From Ereboglobus sp. PH5-10 (GTDB taxonomy: Bacteria; Verrucomicrobiota; Verrucomicrobiia; Opitutales; Opitutaceae), in contig NZ_JAQFIP010000017.1 of the NCBI RefSeq assembly GCF_029504735.1, positions 1-55,669 on the forward strand: 55,669 nt of DNA, read 5' to 3'. Below the pieces are notes generated by a model. That model saw only the letters and a program-made list of their open reading frames with translations, was not told the DNA's origin and searched no databases. Of the stretch, positions 18,721 through 27,332 are shown piece after piece (within the stretch, counting starts at the first letter, position 1; every line of letters begins with the position of its first letter). Both the position numbers and the translations under genes were made by a program.

Positions 18721-18748
18721 GTTTTCTTTAAGTATGGCTAAAGAAAAC
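18721..18748 (-). terminator. Possible terminator hairpin after radical SAM gene
   Basis: 10-bp stem (GTTTTCTTTA with TAAAGAAAAC), 8-nt loop, 13 bp after the radical SAM stop on the minus strand. It is A+T-rich and lacks a classic T tract. Confidence 0.4.
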
Positions 18749-18760
18749 CGGAAACCAAAA

Positions 18761-20194
18761 TCATGGGTTGTTGGCGGAATCCTCCTGCGTCTGAACATGC
18801 ATGGACTGCAACTCATCTCGAACCTCCGGATTATTATTTTTCACTTTTGATAAAATCGTTTCCAGCAATGGGAGCATGTGATTTAAATTTTTGGTTTTGA
18901 TTATCAGATTCCAAAACACTTCAAATTTTTTCCAGCCCCCAGTATAGAAAAGATGCTTTAGCTTATGCCTGTGCAAATCATGACCGAGGCTCGACTTGAA
19001 TATATTACGCCAACTATAAAAATCACGATATGCCTTGTCGTAACCTTGCTTTAGCTGTTCCGCAGTTAGATTGGCTGTCTTGAAAACTACGTTTCTCGTA
19101 TCATAAAGATCCCAGTTTCTTGTCAAAATGCGCCCCTCCTGCTCCATTCTGTCGTAAAGTCGTGTCCCTGGATATGGCGTAAGAATGTGATAAGTCGCCG
19201 TCGTGATTGAGTTTTTCACTCCCCAATCAACCGTCCTTGTGAAAACATCTTCATCGTCCTCATCCAAACCGAACACAAAACTCCCGTTTATCATGATTCC
19301 CAAGGCGTGAAGCCTGTTGGCTGCCGCCACATAATCCTTTTCCAAATTTTGATGTTTGTTGCCCTGGGCGAGATTTGCCGGGGAAAATGTCTCAAATCCG
19401 ACAAACAGACTTCGAAGTCCCGCATCGGCGGCCTTCTCGATCAAGTCGCCTCGCAATATGGACTCAACCGTCGCGGCACCTTGGAAGAGCCTGCCCATTC
19501 CTTTCATTCCATCAAATAGGGCACTGGCAAACCGCGTATTTCCAAGCAAGTGATCGTCCAAAAAATAAAGATGTTTTCCAGGGAGTCGGTCTATTTCAGA
19601 AAGCGCATCATCGACGGCTTGTGTATAAAATGATTTTCCGCCTTTGAAAAAGGCGTCCTTGTAACAAAAATCGCAATGGTGCGGACATCCGCGTGTGACC
19701 GAAATCGAATTAGGCACAAGATAGCGATTTCGTTTTATCAAATCCCTTCTTATAGGAGGCAGATTTTCCAAAGTCCTGTTCGTTGAGTTATATGTTTTTT
19801 TCGGAGCCTTGTTTTTCAGATCTTTTAAAAAACGCGGAAACGACTCCTCTGCCGGGCCCAAAAAAATAGTGTCCGCATGCCGGGCGGCTTCGGCGGGTAG
19901 CGATGTCACATGCAACCCGCCCAGCGCCACATGCGCGCCCTGATTCCGGTAGTGATCCGCCAATTTGTATGAACGATTGGCATTCGTAATATACACTTGG
20001 ATAATCACCAGATCAGGGGCGTCGTTAATGTCGAGCGCCTCGACATGCTGATCTTGCAACTCGATTTCGTCGTCAGGCCCAAAATACGCCGCAAGTGTTG
20101 CGAGTCCAAGCGGAGGAAACAAGGAATACTTAATCGGACGCCAAAAGGGACTTTCCGACTCGGCAAGCGCGGGCAGTATCATCTTGACCTTCAT
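18761..20194 (-). CDS. B12-binding-domain radical SAM protein
   Basis: 477 residues. Residues 1-130 look like a cobalamin-binding Rossmann domain (LGGLHVTSLPAEAARHADTI, GPAEESFPRFL) without an obvious DxHxxG lower ligand. The radical SAM cluster motif CX3CX2C is C170-C174-C177 (GCPHHCDFCYK). Later segments FLDDHLLGN, LFVGFETFSPANL and YHILTPYPGTRLYDRM are typical of the class. Substrate unknown; relatives methylate or rearrange lipids, natural products or cofactors. The start of the gene overlaps the upstream sugar transferase stop by 4 bp, so the two are co-translated. Its codon use is visibly A+T-richer than the neighbours', suggesting transfer. Confidence 0.87.
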   Translation of the reverse strand: MKVKMILPALAESESPFWRPIKYSLFPPLGLATLAAYFGPDDEIELQDQHVEALDINDAPDLVIIQVYITNANRSYKLADHYRNQGAHVALGGLHVTSLPAEAARHADTIFLGPAEESFPRFLKDLKNKAPKKTYNSTNRTLENLPPIRRDLIKRNRYLVPNSISVTRGCPHHCDFCYKDAFFKGGKSFYTQAVDDALSEIDRLPGKHLYFLDDHLLGNTRFASALFDGMKGMGRLFQGAATVESILRGDLIEKAADAGLRSLFVGFETFSPANLAQGNKHQNLEKDYVAAANRLHALGIMINGSFVFGLDEDDEDVFTRTVDWGVKNSITTATYHILTPYPGTRLYDRMEQEGRILTRNWDLYDTRNVVFKTANLTAEQLKQGYDKAYRDFYSWRNIFKSSLGHDLHRHKLKHLFYTGGWKKFEVFWNLIIKTKNLNHMLPLLETILSKVKNNNPEVRDELQSMHVQTQEDSANNP

Positions 20195-20742
20195 TTCAAG
20201 TTATTCCTTCTAAAAACAATCCGCCTTATTCTTGTCTTCCCAAATAGATTCATCGCAAAGGAAATCATTATGATGATGAAATCCGTCAAAAGACTGTTCG
20301 TCTTGATATAATATTTGTCCCAAAACCAGGATATTTTCCTGTGCTGACCTCCGTAGATTTGAGCTAATCCTGTGATTCCCGGCTTGATTTCCCATCTGGC
20401 GCTAAAAAATGCGCTGTTCCAGCCGAGTCTTTTTATATCAAACGAGGTTAGTGCTCGCGGGCCGACAATGCTCATTTCACCTTTAAGAACATTAAAAAAC
20501 TGGGGTAATTCATCGAGTCCCGTTTTTCTCAAAAAGCGCCCGGTTGAGGTTGGCGCATCGTCAACCATTGTCTGAAATTTTAATATTTCAAAACCACATC
20601 CGTTCCTTCCAACTCTCTGCTGCCTGAAGAACACTGCATGTTTTTCCTTAATCCGAAGCAGCAAGGCAATGACCGCCATTGGGATTGCAAATAATGACAA
20701 TGCTATGAATGAAAACACTATATCAAACAAGCGTTTCATCAT
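20191..20742 (-). CDS. Monotopic polyprenyl-phosphate glycosyl-1-phosphate transferase
   Basis: 183 residues, the size of the minimal PglC/WcaJ-C core of bacterial sugar transferases. One N-terminal membrane segment (RLFDIVFSFIALSLFAIPMA) precedes FFRQQRVGRNG and the catalytic Asp-Glu in GLDELPQFFNVLKGEMSIVG. Family reaction: transfer of a sugar phosphate from a UDP-sugar to undecaprenyl phosphate, starting a glycan. The C-terminal membrane-like stretch FIIIMISFAMNLFG is unusual. First gene of a two-gene unit with the radical SAM protein. No other polysaccharide genes are nearby. Confidence 0.88.
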   Translation of the reverse strand: MMKRLFDIVFSFIALSLFAIPMAVIALLLRIKEKHAVFFRQQRVGRNGCGFEILKFQTMVDDAPTSTGRFLRKTGLDELPQFFNVLKGEMSIVGPRALTSFDIKRLGWNSAFFSARWEIKPGITGLAQIYGGQHRKISWFWDKYYIKTNSLLTDFIIIMISFAMNLFGKTRIRRIVFRRNNLK

Positions 20743-20928
20743 TTGTAGCCGAGGCAGATGCAGGAGGACCCAGGGAGCATGGTGAACTGATGCCCGCCAG
20801 AATCTTCCTTGTCATGCTTTTTATGCATGAGCGCAAAACTTGCTAATTGTTTTCGACAGGGTCGCCTTTCGACATCCGCTCTTGCCTCTTTTCCCGTCGC
20901 GCCCACAACATCGGTCCCTCTCAATTTT

Positions 20929-22572
20929 ATGGAAAAACTCGCCCTACTCTCCGTCAGTGACAAAACCGATCTCGTCGAATTTGCGACCGCGCTTGTCAAA
21001 CAACACGGCTTCCGCCTGCTCTCGACCGGCGGCACCGCCAAGCTACTCGCCGAAAAGGGCTTGCCCGTCACCGAGGTCAGCCAGCACACCGGCTTTCCGG
21101 AAATTATGGAGGGGCGCGTCAAAACCCTTCACCCGAAAATCCACGGCGGGTTGCTCTGCCGCCGCGACAAGGCCGAACATCTCGCCGAGGCCGCGAAAAA
21201 CGGCATCGCCATGATCGACCTTGTGGTCGTCAACCTTTACCCGTTCGAGGCCACCGTCGCCAAGCCCGGCGTCGCGTTTGAGGAAGCCATCGAAAACATC
21301 GACATCGGCGGCCCCTCCATGCTCCGCAGCGCCGCCAAAAACCACGAGAGCGTGACCGTCGTTTGCGATCCCGCCGATTACAACGCCGTGCTCGGCGCCT
21401 TCGCCAAATCCGACGACACCGTCGGCCTGCTCGCGTTGCGCCGCCGCCTCGCGCTCAAGGTTTTCCAACGCACCGCCGCCTACGACGCCGCGATCTCCGC
21501 GTATCTCGGATCGAGTGGCATGGGCGACTCGCCCATGGGATCGGGTCGCGCGGACGACTCGGCCGCGCTTTCGGAACACGGGCGGGTCGCCTGTGCCACC
21601 CAACCCGCCGAGCCCGATCTCGACGCGCTCGCCGGGCTGCCCGCTCAGCTCGATCTCTCCTACAAAAAAGCCCAGTCGCTCCGCTACGGCGAAAACCCGC
21701 ACCAGAAGGCCGCGCTCTACGGCACGTTCCACGACCACTACCAGCAACTCCAGGGCAAGGAACTTTCCTACAACAACATCCTCGACATCACCTCGGCGAC
21801 CTACCTCATCGGCGAGTTCGAGCGCCCCACCCTCGCGATTCTCAAGCACACCAACCCGTGCGGCGTGGCCAGCGCCGACGACCTCGTGACCGCGTGGCAC
21901 AACGCCTTCGCCACCGACCGCCAGGCGCCCTTCGGCGGCATCATCATCGTCAACCGCACGCTCGAGGCCGACCTCGCGAAAATCATCAGCGAAATTTTCA
22001 CCGAGGTTATCATCGCGCCGCATTTCACCGACGAGGCGCTCGCCATTTTTGGCAAAAAGAAAAACCTGCGCCTCATGATTGCCAAGGGCGGCATCGGCGC
22101 GGATTCGCTCCTCGATGTGCGCTCATGCGTCGGTGGCCTGCTCGTGCAGGATCGCAACATCAAGCTCGGCAACCAAGCCGACTTCAGGGTCGTGACCAAG
22201 CGCCAGCCCACGCCCGAGGAATGGGCGAACATGATGTTCGGTTGGCGCGTGTGCAAACACGTCAAGTCAAACGCCATCGTGTATTGCCGCGACGAGCGCA
22301 CGCTCGGCGTCGGCGCGGGCCAGATGGCGCGCGTGGACAGCTCGCGCATCGCCGTGTGGAAGGCGGGTGAGGCCAAGCTCGACCTCAAGGGCAGCGCGGT
22401 GATTAGCGAGGCGCTGTTCCCGTTTGCCGACGGCCTCATCGCCGCGGCGGACGCCGGCGCGACCTCCGCCATCCAGCCCGGCGGCAGCATCCGCGACGAC
22501 GAAGTCATCAAGGCCGCCGACGAGCGCAACATGGCCATGGTCTTCACCGGCATCAGGCATTTCAAACACTGA
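20929..22572 (+). CDS. purH: Bifunctional AICAR transformylase / IMP cyclohydrolase with in-frame palindromic insert
   Basis: 547 residues; performs the last two steps of IMP synthesis. The N-terminal MGS-like cyclohydrolase domain has ALLSVSDKTDL, LSTGGTAKLL and EGRVKTLHPKIHGG. The C-terminal transformylase domain has LRYGENPHQKAALYG, LKHTNPCGVA and RDDEVIKAADE. Between them, residues about 195-230 are an extra Gly/Ser/Ala/Asp-rich stretch encoded by an inverted repeat (21513-21601), absent from usual PurH linkers. The frame is open from 20809, but conserved sequence begins at the ATG at 20929. Confidence 0.96.
   Translation: MEKLALLSVSDKTDLVEFATALVKQHGFRLLSTGGTAKLLAEKGLPVTEVSQHTGFPEIMEGRVKTLHPKIHGGLLCRRDKAEHLAEAAKNGIAMIDLVVVNLYPFEATVAKPGVAFEEAIENIDIGGPSMLRSAAKNHESVTVVCDPADYNAVLGAFAKSDDTVGLLALRRRLALKVFQRTAAYDAAISAYLGSSGMGDSPMGSGRADDSAALSEHGRVACATQPAEPDLDALAGLPAQLDLSYKKAQSLRYGENPHQKAALYGTFHDHYQQLQGKELSYNNILDITSATYLIGEFERPTLAILKHTNPCGVASADDLVTAWHNAFATDRQAPFGGIIIVNRTLEADLAKIISEIFTEVIIAPHFTDEALAIFGKKKNLRLMIAKGGIGADSLLDVRSCVGGLLVQDRNIKLGNQADFRVVTKRQPTPEEWANMMFGWRVCKHVKSNAIVYCRDERTLGVGAGQMARVDSSRIAVWKAGEAKLDLKGSAVISEALFPFADGLIAAADAGATSAIQPGGSIRDDEVIKAADERNMAMVFTGIRHFKH
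21513..21601. repeat. Palindromic element inserted in frame in purH
   Basis: Two 25-nt arms (21513-21537 and 21577-21601) are inverted copies differing at five sites, all transitions, so RNA pairing is kept by G-U pairs. It translates without stops and lengthens the inter-domain linker of PurH. Confidence 0.88.
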
Positions 22573-22579
22573 GATTTTC

Positions 22580-22666
22580 AATCGCGGAAGCGCGAAGGGG
22601 CGGAAACACGGATCAGGAATTTTAAAAAGCTTTTCCGCGCTTTCGCTCCTTCGCGCTTCCGCGATT
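22580..22666. repeat. Octamer-periodic inverted repeat (family E)
   Basis: Arms 22580-22609 and 22632-22666 share at least 19 perfectly inverted bases built from 8-bp units such as CGCGGAAG and CGCGAAGG. It fills the gap between purH and lpxB. Confidence 0.88.
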
Positions 22667-22680
22667 AATCAACATCCTTC

Positions 22681-23910
22681 ATGGCACAGTCCGCCCTTCC
22701 CTTTCGTCTTCCCGCCCCGCGCACCTCGCGCGTGGACCTGCTCGTCATCGCGGGCGAGCATTCGGGCGACCAGCACGCGGCGCGCATGGTGCGTGAATTC
22801 CTCTCGCACGACCAGGGCGGCAATCTTTCCGTCTGCGCGCTCGGCGGCCCCGAGCTCGCCGGCGCGGGCGCGCAATTACTCCACGACATGACCGCCACCT
22901 CGGTGATCGGCTTCGTGGAAGTGCTGAAACATTTCTCGTTTTTCAAGGCGCTCTTCAACGAAGTGCTCCGCTGGGTCGCCGTGTATAAACCGCGCGCCGT
23001 CTGCTTTGTCGATTACCCCGGCATGAATCTGCGCCTCGCCAACGAAATGCGCAAACGCGGCCTCTCGGTGAAAGGCGGCGGCCCCACGCGCACGCTCTTT
23101 TACATCAGCCCGCAAATCTGGGCGTGGAAAGCCGGGCGCCGTTTCTCGATGGCGCGCAATCTCGACGCGATGGCCGTCATCTTTCCGTTCGAGCCCGCGT
23201 GTTACGGCGACACCGACTTGAAAGGCCGCGTGGAGTTTGTCGGGCACCCCTTCGTCGCCGCCGACTATGCCGCGCCGGTGACCTACGATCCCAACGGCCC
23301 GATCCTGCTTCTCCCCGGCAGCCGCAAGCAAGCTGTCACGCGCATCTTCCCCGTGGTGCTCGCGGGATATGAGCGGTATCGTAGGGGCGTGCCAGACGCG
23401 CGCCCTGAAACACTCAACACGGACGAAGACAAGGGCGCGCGCCAGGCGCGCCCCTACAAAGACGCCGTAGTCCTTTATCCGAGTGCGGAAGTGCTGTCCG
23501 TTTTGCGCACGTTTCCCATTCCCGACAGCATCACGCTGCGCCCCACCGGCGAGCCGGTCGCGGCCTCGGCGGTGCTCACCAGTTCCGGCACGATGTCGAT
23601 GCACTGCGCGCTCGCGGGAATCCCCGGCGCGGTCGTGTATCGCATCAGCCCGCTGACTTATCTTTTCGGACGCCTCCTCGTGAAAGTGCCCTACATCGGT
23701 ATCGCGAACCTGCTGCTCAAGGAGCCGATGTATCCCGAGCACATCCAGGGCGCGGCCTCGCCCGAGGCGCTCGCCGCGCAACTTCACGACTGCATTGAAA
23801 ACCCCGCCCGCCTCGCGCACACCGAAACCTGCGCGGCAAAGCTCCGCGAAATCCTGCGCCAGCCGACAACCGGCACCGCCGCCGACTGGCTCGCGCGGCA
23901 ACTGGCGTGA
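22681..23910 (+). CDS. lpxB: Lipid-A-disaccharide synthase with in-frame palindromic insert
   Basis: 409 residues, GT19 family. It joins UDP-2,3-diacylglucosamine and lipid X in lipid A synthesis at the inner membrane. Family marks are IAGEHSGDQHAARMV, FVDYPGMNLRLA, YISPQIWAWKAGR, FVGHPF, LLPGSRKQAV and LTSSGTMSMHCALAGIPGAV. Residues about 234-260 (from RRGVPDARPETL to ARQARPYK) are an extra segment encoded by a palindromic element. Located 108 bp after purH across an inverted octamer repeat. It and the convergent DUF362 gene are separated by a 20-bp inverted repeat. Confidence 0.95.
   Translation: MAQSALPFRLPAPRTSRVDLLVIAGEHSGDQHAARMVREFLSHDQGGNLSVCALGGPELAGAGAQLLHDMTATSVIGFVEVLKHFSFFKALFNEVLRWVAVYKPRAVCFVDYPGMNLRLANEMRKRGLSVKGGGPTRTLFYISPQIWAWKAGRRFSMARNLDAMAVIFPFEPACYGDTDLKGRVEFVGHPFVAADYAAPVTYDPNGPILLLPGSRKQAVTRIFPVVLAGYERYRRGVPDARPETLNTDEDKGARQARPYKDAVVLYPSAEVLSVLRTFPIPDSITLRPTGEPVAASAVLTSSGTMSMHCALAGIPGAVVYRISPLTYLFGRLLVKVPYIGIANLLLKEPMYPEHIQGAASPEALAAQLHDCIENPARLAHTETCAAKLREILRQPTTGTAADWLARQLA
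23381..23457. repeat. Palindromic element inserted in frame in lpxB
   Basis: Arms 23381-23406 and 23432-23457 (26 nt each) are inverted copies matching at 23 of 26 sites. They begin with GTAGGGGCG and end with CGCCCCTAC. Related ends occur at 46079-46108, 53701-53726 and 54471-54482. It reads through in the lpxB frame. Confidence 0.9.
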
Positions 23911-23915
23911 TTGGC

Positions 23916-23984
23916 AGGGCGAAGCCTCCGGCTGAACCGCTCATTCGTTTCGATATGCGTCGGCTCAGCCGGAGGCTTCGCCCT
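23916..23984. repeat. 20-bp inverted repeat between convergent genes
   Basis: Perfect 20-bp arms (23916-23935 and 23965-23984; AGGGCGAAGCCTCCGGCTGA and its complement) between lpxB and the DUF362 gene. Probably a hairpin serving both transcripts. The outer bases AGGGCGAA recur in the repeat at 55137. Confidence 0.92.
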
Positions 23985-24007
23985 ACCCGCAAACACGCGC
24001 GGCGTGT

Positions 24008-25156
24008 TCACACGCGCACCAGTTCGTAATCGCGCGTGCCGACGCCGACCTTCTCGGCGTGCGCAAGTGTGTCGCGCCAGTTCGTGCTCGAAAAAACTGT
24101 CGTGAAATGATCGCACCGCATTTCGTTTTCGCCAGCCGCCCCGTCGCCCGCGGCCTTTTTCAAGACGCGCTCAAGCACGCTGCCGCCCATGACCGGCTGG
24201 CGGTTGCACGCGTCGGCGCACGCCTGGTCAACCGCTACGGCGTCGAACGATGCAAACATGCCCACGTCGGGAATGATCGGAATGTCGTTTTCGCCATGGC
24301 AGTCGCAGAAGGGCGAGACTTGCGTGACGATGTTGATGTGGAACTGCGGGCGCCCGCGCACGACGGCCAGCGCATACTCGGCCATTTTTTTCGAGAGCAT
24401 CTCGTTTGAGTCGCCGCTCGTGTTTTCGATGGCGTCGAAATTGCACGCGCCGATGCAGCGTCCGCAGCCGACGCATTTGTCAGTGTCGATGCGCGCGATG
24501 CCGCGCTCGTCGTAGGAAATCGCGTCCTGCCCGCACTCTTTGCCGCATGTTTTGCACTTGCGGCACTTGGACTCGTTCACCTGCGGCTTGCCGGCGTTGT
24601 GCTGCTCCATTTTTCCGGCGCGCGAGCCGCAACCCATGCCGAGGTTTTTGATCGCGCCGCCGAAGCCCGTGCACTCGTGCCCCTTGAAATGGTTGAGCGA
24701 AATAATCACGTCGGCGTCCATGATTGCGTGGCCGATTTTCGCCTCCCTCACATACTCGGTTCCGGCGAGAGGCACGATGGTTTCGTCGGTGCCCTTCAGG
24801 CCGTCGGCGATGATGATCTGGCATCCGGTGGACAGCGGCCCGAAGCCGTTTTCCATCGCGCAGTCGAGGTGGTCGAGCGCGTTCTTGCGGCTGCCGACAT
24901 AGAGCGTGTTGCAATCGGTGAGAAACGGTTTCGCGCCGAGCGGCTTGAGCACGTCCACGAGGCGTTTCGCGTAGTTGGGGCGCAGGAACGACAAATTGCC
25001 CAGCTCGCCGAAGTGGATTTTGACGGCGACGAACTTTCGCTCGAAGTCGATTGTCTCAATGCCCGCGCGCCTGACGAGGCGTTCAAGCTTGTCCGGCAAG
25101 CTCAAGCCGGGACGCGTGCGCATGTCGGTGAAATAAACGGGGGATTTCTGTTTCAT
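24008..25156 (-). CDS. DUF362 / 4Fe-4S ferredoxin-domain protein
   Basis: 382 residues. The DUF362 part carries FVAVKIHFGELGN, LTDCNTLYVGSR, DGLKG and SLNHFKGHECTGFGGAIKNLGMGC. Two [4Fe-4S] motifs follow: CRKCKTCGKECGQDAI and CVGCGRCIGACNFDAI. Such proteins are presumed cytoplasmic iron-sulfur proteins of unknown activity. The frame is open to 25249, but the ATG at 25156 (MKQKSPVYFTDMRTRPG) matches relatives and leaves room for a divergent promoter region shared with yicC. Confidence 0.9.
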   Translation of the reverse strand: MKQKSPVYFTDMRTRPGLSLPDKLERLVRRAGIETIDFERKFVAVKIHFGELGNLSFLRPNYAKRLVDVLKPLGAKPFLTDCNTLYVGSRKNALDHLDCAMENGFGPLSTGCQIIIADGLKGTDETIVPLAGTEYVREAKIGHAIMDADVIISLNHFKGHECTGFGGAIKNLGMGCGSRAGKMEQHNAGKPQVNESKCRKCKTCGKECGQDAISYDERGIARIDTDKCVGCGRCIGACNFDAIENTSGDSNEMLSKKMAEYALAVVRGRPQFHINIVTQVSPFCDCHGENDIPIIPDVGMFASFDAVAVDQACADACNRQPVMGGSVLERVLKKAAGDGAAGENEMRCDHFTTVFSSTNWRDTLAHAEKVGVGTRDYELVRV

Positions 25157-25343
25157 GAATCGAGGGAGTATTGAAAGTGTGAAAATTTGTGATGACGGGA
25201 GATTGCACGCCGAGAGAGGGATTGTCGATAGCGTGAAAAGCGCGGGCAAGCTTTCGCGGGTTTGCGCGGCGGCGCATTTTTTTGGAACGCGCTACAATCA
25301 GCGCGCGCTTGCGCCGGAACGCCCGGTCATGTTCATTCGCCGC

Positions 25344-26222
25344 ATGAAAAGCATGACAGGCTTCGGCCGCGCCACCGCCCCCCTCGGCACCAGCACACTC
25401 ACCGTCCAGGTGAATTCCGTGAATCGCAAAACACTCGATCTCGCGATCTCGCTCCCGTCCGAATGGGCCGAATACGAGGCGCCCGCGGGCGAGCTTGCGC
25501 GCAAATACGCCGCGCGCGGAAAAATCAACATCCGCTTCGACGTGACCGGCGCCGATGGCGCGCAAAGCCAAGCCTTCAACTGGGACGAGGCTGCCGTTGA
25601 CGCCGTCCTCGAAAGGCTCAAGGCGCAGGCCGCGCGCAACGGGGTCGGGCTCGAGATCACGCCCGAGCTTTTGTGGAGCGTCGTCGGCTCGCAGCGAAAG
25701 AAAGCCGACCTTCCCGCCGGCGACGACGTGCGCGCCACCGTCCTCGCAACGCTTGAGGAGGCGCTGCGCGCGTTCTCCTCCATGCGCGCGCGCGAGGGCG
25801 CCGCGCTGCTCGCCGACTTCGAGGATCGTATCCAAAAAATAAATACACACGTCCGCTCCGTCGCGGAGCTCGCGCCGTGCGTCGCGCCCGCGTGGCGCGA
25901 GCAGCTTCTGAAGCGGCTGCGCGACGCCGGGCTCGAGATCAACCCCGACGACGAGCGCGTGCTGAAGGAGGTCGCGCTCTTCGCGGACCGCTGCGACATC
26001 GCCGAGGAAATCACGCGCCTGCGCAGTCACCTCTCGCAATTCGCCGCGTTGCTGCGCGGCGACGCGGAGATCGGGCGCAAGGCGGAATTCATTTTGCAGG
26101 AGATGGGGCGCGAGGTGAACACGATTGGAAGCAAGGCGAACAACATCGAGATTTCGCGCCGCGTGATCGAGATGAAGAACGAGCTCGAGCGCGTGCGCGA
26201 ACAAATCGCCAACATCGAATGA
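25344..26222 (+). CDS. yicC: YicC/YloC-family endoribonuclease
   Basis: 292 residues, the family length. N-terminal YicC_N starts with [10 protein letters not shown] and contains [19 protein letters not shown]. The C-terminal DUF1732 has [40 protein letters not shown] and [19 protein letters not shown]. The family is reported as endoribonucleases, e.g. clipping of small RNAs in Escherichia coli. The frame is open from 25155, but homology begins at the ATG at 25344. Contains a 20-bp string (25828-25847) shared exactly with polX. Confidence 0.92.
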   Translation: MKSMTGFGRATAPLGTSTLTVQVNSVNRKTLDLAISLPSEWAEYEAPAGELARKYAARGKINIRFDVTGADGAQSQAFNWDEAAVDAVLERLKAQAARNGVGLEITPELLWSVVGSQRKKADLPAGDDVRATVLATLEEALRAFSSMRAREGAALLADFEDRIQKINTHVRSVAELAPCVAPAWREQLLKRLRDAGLEINPDDERVLKEVALFADRCDIAEEITRLRSHLSQFAALLRGDAEIGRKAEFILQEMGREVNTIGSKANNIEISRRVIEMKNELERVREQIANIE

Positions 26223-26306
26223 GCGCGAACACGCAAAACAAAAATGCATTTAGCGAAAAAATTTTGTTGAGGTTCCACCCTCTCCCACACACAAAGGATG
26301 ACGATC

Positions 26307-26525
26307 ATGGCATCAAAAACCAAAAAACCGGCCGCTAAAAAAGCGGTGAAAAAAACCAGCGTTGCTAAAAAAGCTCCCGCCAAAAAAGCGGCTGCCAAAA
26401 AAGCTCCTGCCAAGAAAGCGGTTGCTAAAAAAGCTCCTGCCAAGAAGGCGGTTGCTAAAAAGGCTCCCGCCAAGAAGGCGGTTGCCAAGAAGGCTCCTGC
26501 TAAGAAAGCAGCGAAGAAGAAATAA
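26307..26525 (+). CDS. Lysine/alanine/proline-repeat histone H1-like protein
   Basis: 72 residues composed almost only of K, A, P and V, with a 10-residue repeat [10 protein letters not shown] encoded by a 30-bp DNA repeat. Such proteins resemble eukaryotic H1 tails and chlamydial Hc1/Hc2, and bind DNA by charge. AAAGGA lies about 8 nt before the ATG at 26307, making it a better start than the in-frame ATG at 26298. A strong terminator follows. It is a free-standing version of the tail seen on the DksA-like protein at 27333. Confidence 0.85.
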   Translation: MASKTKKPAAKKAVKKTSVAKKAPAKKAAAKKAPAKKAVAKKAPAKKAVAKKAPAKKAVAKKAPAKKAAKKK

Positions 26526-26547
26526 TTCTGCTTCGCTTTACACCTCC

Positions 26548-26580
26548 AACCGCGCCCTGGTTTTCGGGGCGCGGTTTTTT
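26548..26580 (+). terminator. Rho-independent terminator after KAP-repeat gene
   Basis: 10-bp stem (AACCGCGCCC with GGGCGCGGTT), 9-nt loop and a T run, 23 bp after the stop. Confidence 0.92.
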
Positions 26581-26725
26581 GTCGCCTCGCAAAAACGGGC
26601 GCCACGTTTCCCCTCGTCAAATGCCATGCGGAGCATGTCGCGCGAGCTGCCGGACCCGCCCGTTTAAAAAATTGAAACACAAAGAGACTTGGCGCGCCCG
26701 CGTTACGAACGCGCGCGCAAGGCAA

Positions 26726-27265
26726 TCACTCCCGCCTTCTCTCGCGCACCGCGCTCATGATTGTGGTGCCAATGTAGATCACCACTCCGGCGACGATGCC
26801 GATGTCGGCGATGTTAAACGCGGGCCATGCGTAGCCGGCGAAATGAAAATCCAGGAAGTCGATCACGTGCTTGTGCATGACGCGGTCAACGAGGTTTCCG
26901 GCGATGCCGCCGCACAACAGGCCGAACGCGATTTGAATGGCGCGCACATGCAGCTCGAGTGTTTTGCGGAAGAAAAAAATGGCGGCCAGCACGACGGCGG
27001 CAAACACCGCGAGCCATTCGCTGTGCCCGCTCAGAATGCTCCACGCGGCGCCGGTGTTGCCCACGTGCACGATGTTAAAAAAACCGGGAATCACCTCGAT
27101 GTGCTCGCCCGGCCCGTAGGAGTTGAACGGCAGTCTTTCGTTGTTGTGAATCCACGCCTTGGTGAGTTGGTCGAGCGCAAACACAACGATCGCGCAAATG
27201 TGCAGCCTGCGATACGCAAGTATGCGCTGCATGCGCGTGGGTGTTTTTGGAGGGGCGGATTGCAT
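26726..27265 (-). CDS. lspA: Signal peptidase II (prolipoprotein signal peptidase)
   Basis: 179 residues with four membrane segments. It cleaves lipoprotein signal peptides before the lipidated Cys. Family marks are FALDQLTKAWI, NTGAAWSILSGHSEWLAVFA, GGIAGNLVDRVMHKHVIDFL and the second catalytic Asp in AWPAFNIADIGI. The start at 27265 (MQSAPPKTPTRMQRILAYRR) is one of three close ATGs; 27232 is possible. It lies 67 bp after the DksA-like gene, probably in the same transcript. Lipoproteins at 46105, 51486 and 51738 would be substrates. Confidence 0.93.
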   Translation of the reverse strand: MQSAPPKTPTRMQRILAYRRLHICAIVVFALDQLTKAWIHNNERLPFNSYGPGEHIEVIPGFFNIVHVGNTGAAWSILSGHSEWLAVFAAVVLAAIFFFRKTLELHVRAIQIAFGLLCGGIAGNLVDRVMHKHVIDFLDFHFAGYAWPAFNIADIGIVAGVVIYIGTTIMSAVRERRRE

Positions 27266-27282
27266 GTGCATACAAACAAAAA

Positions 27283-27317
27283 GCGGAATGCGGACTATTC
27301 GGCAATCCGCATTCCGC
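27283..27317. repeat. Heptamer-periodic palindrome (family F)
   Basis: 12-bp perfect arms (GCGGAATGCGGA at 27283-27294 and its complement at 27306-27317) built from the 7-bp unit ATTCCGC, between the DksA-like gene and lspA. Confidence 0.85.
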
Positions 27318-27332
27318 ATTCGGGAACCAGGG

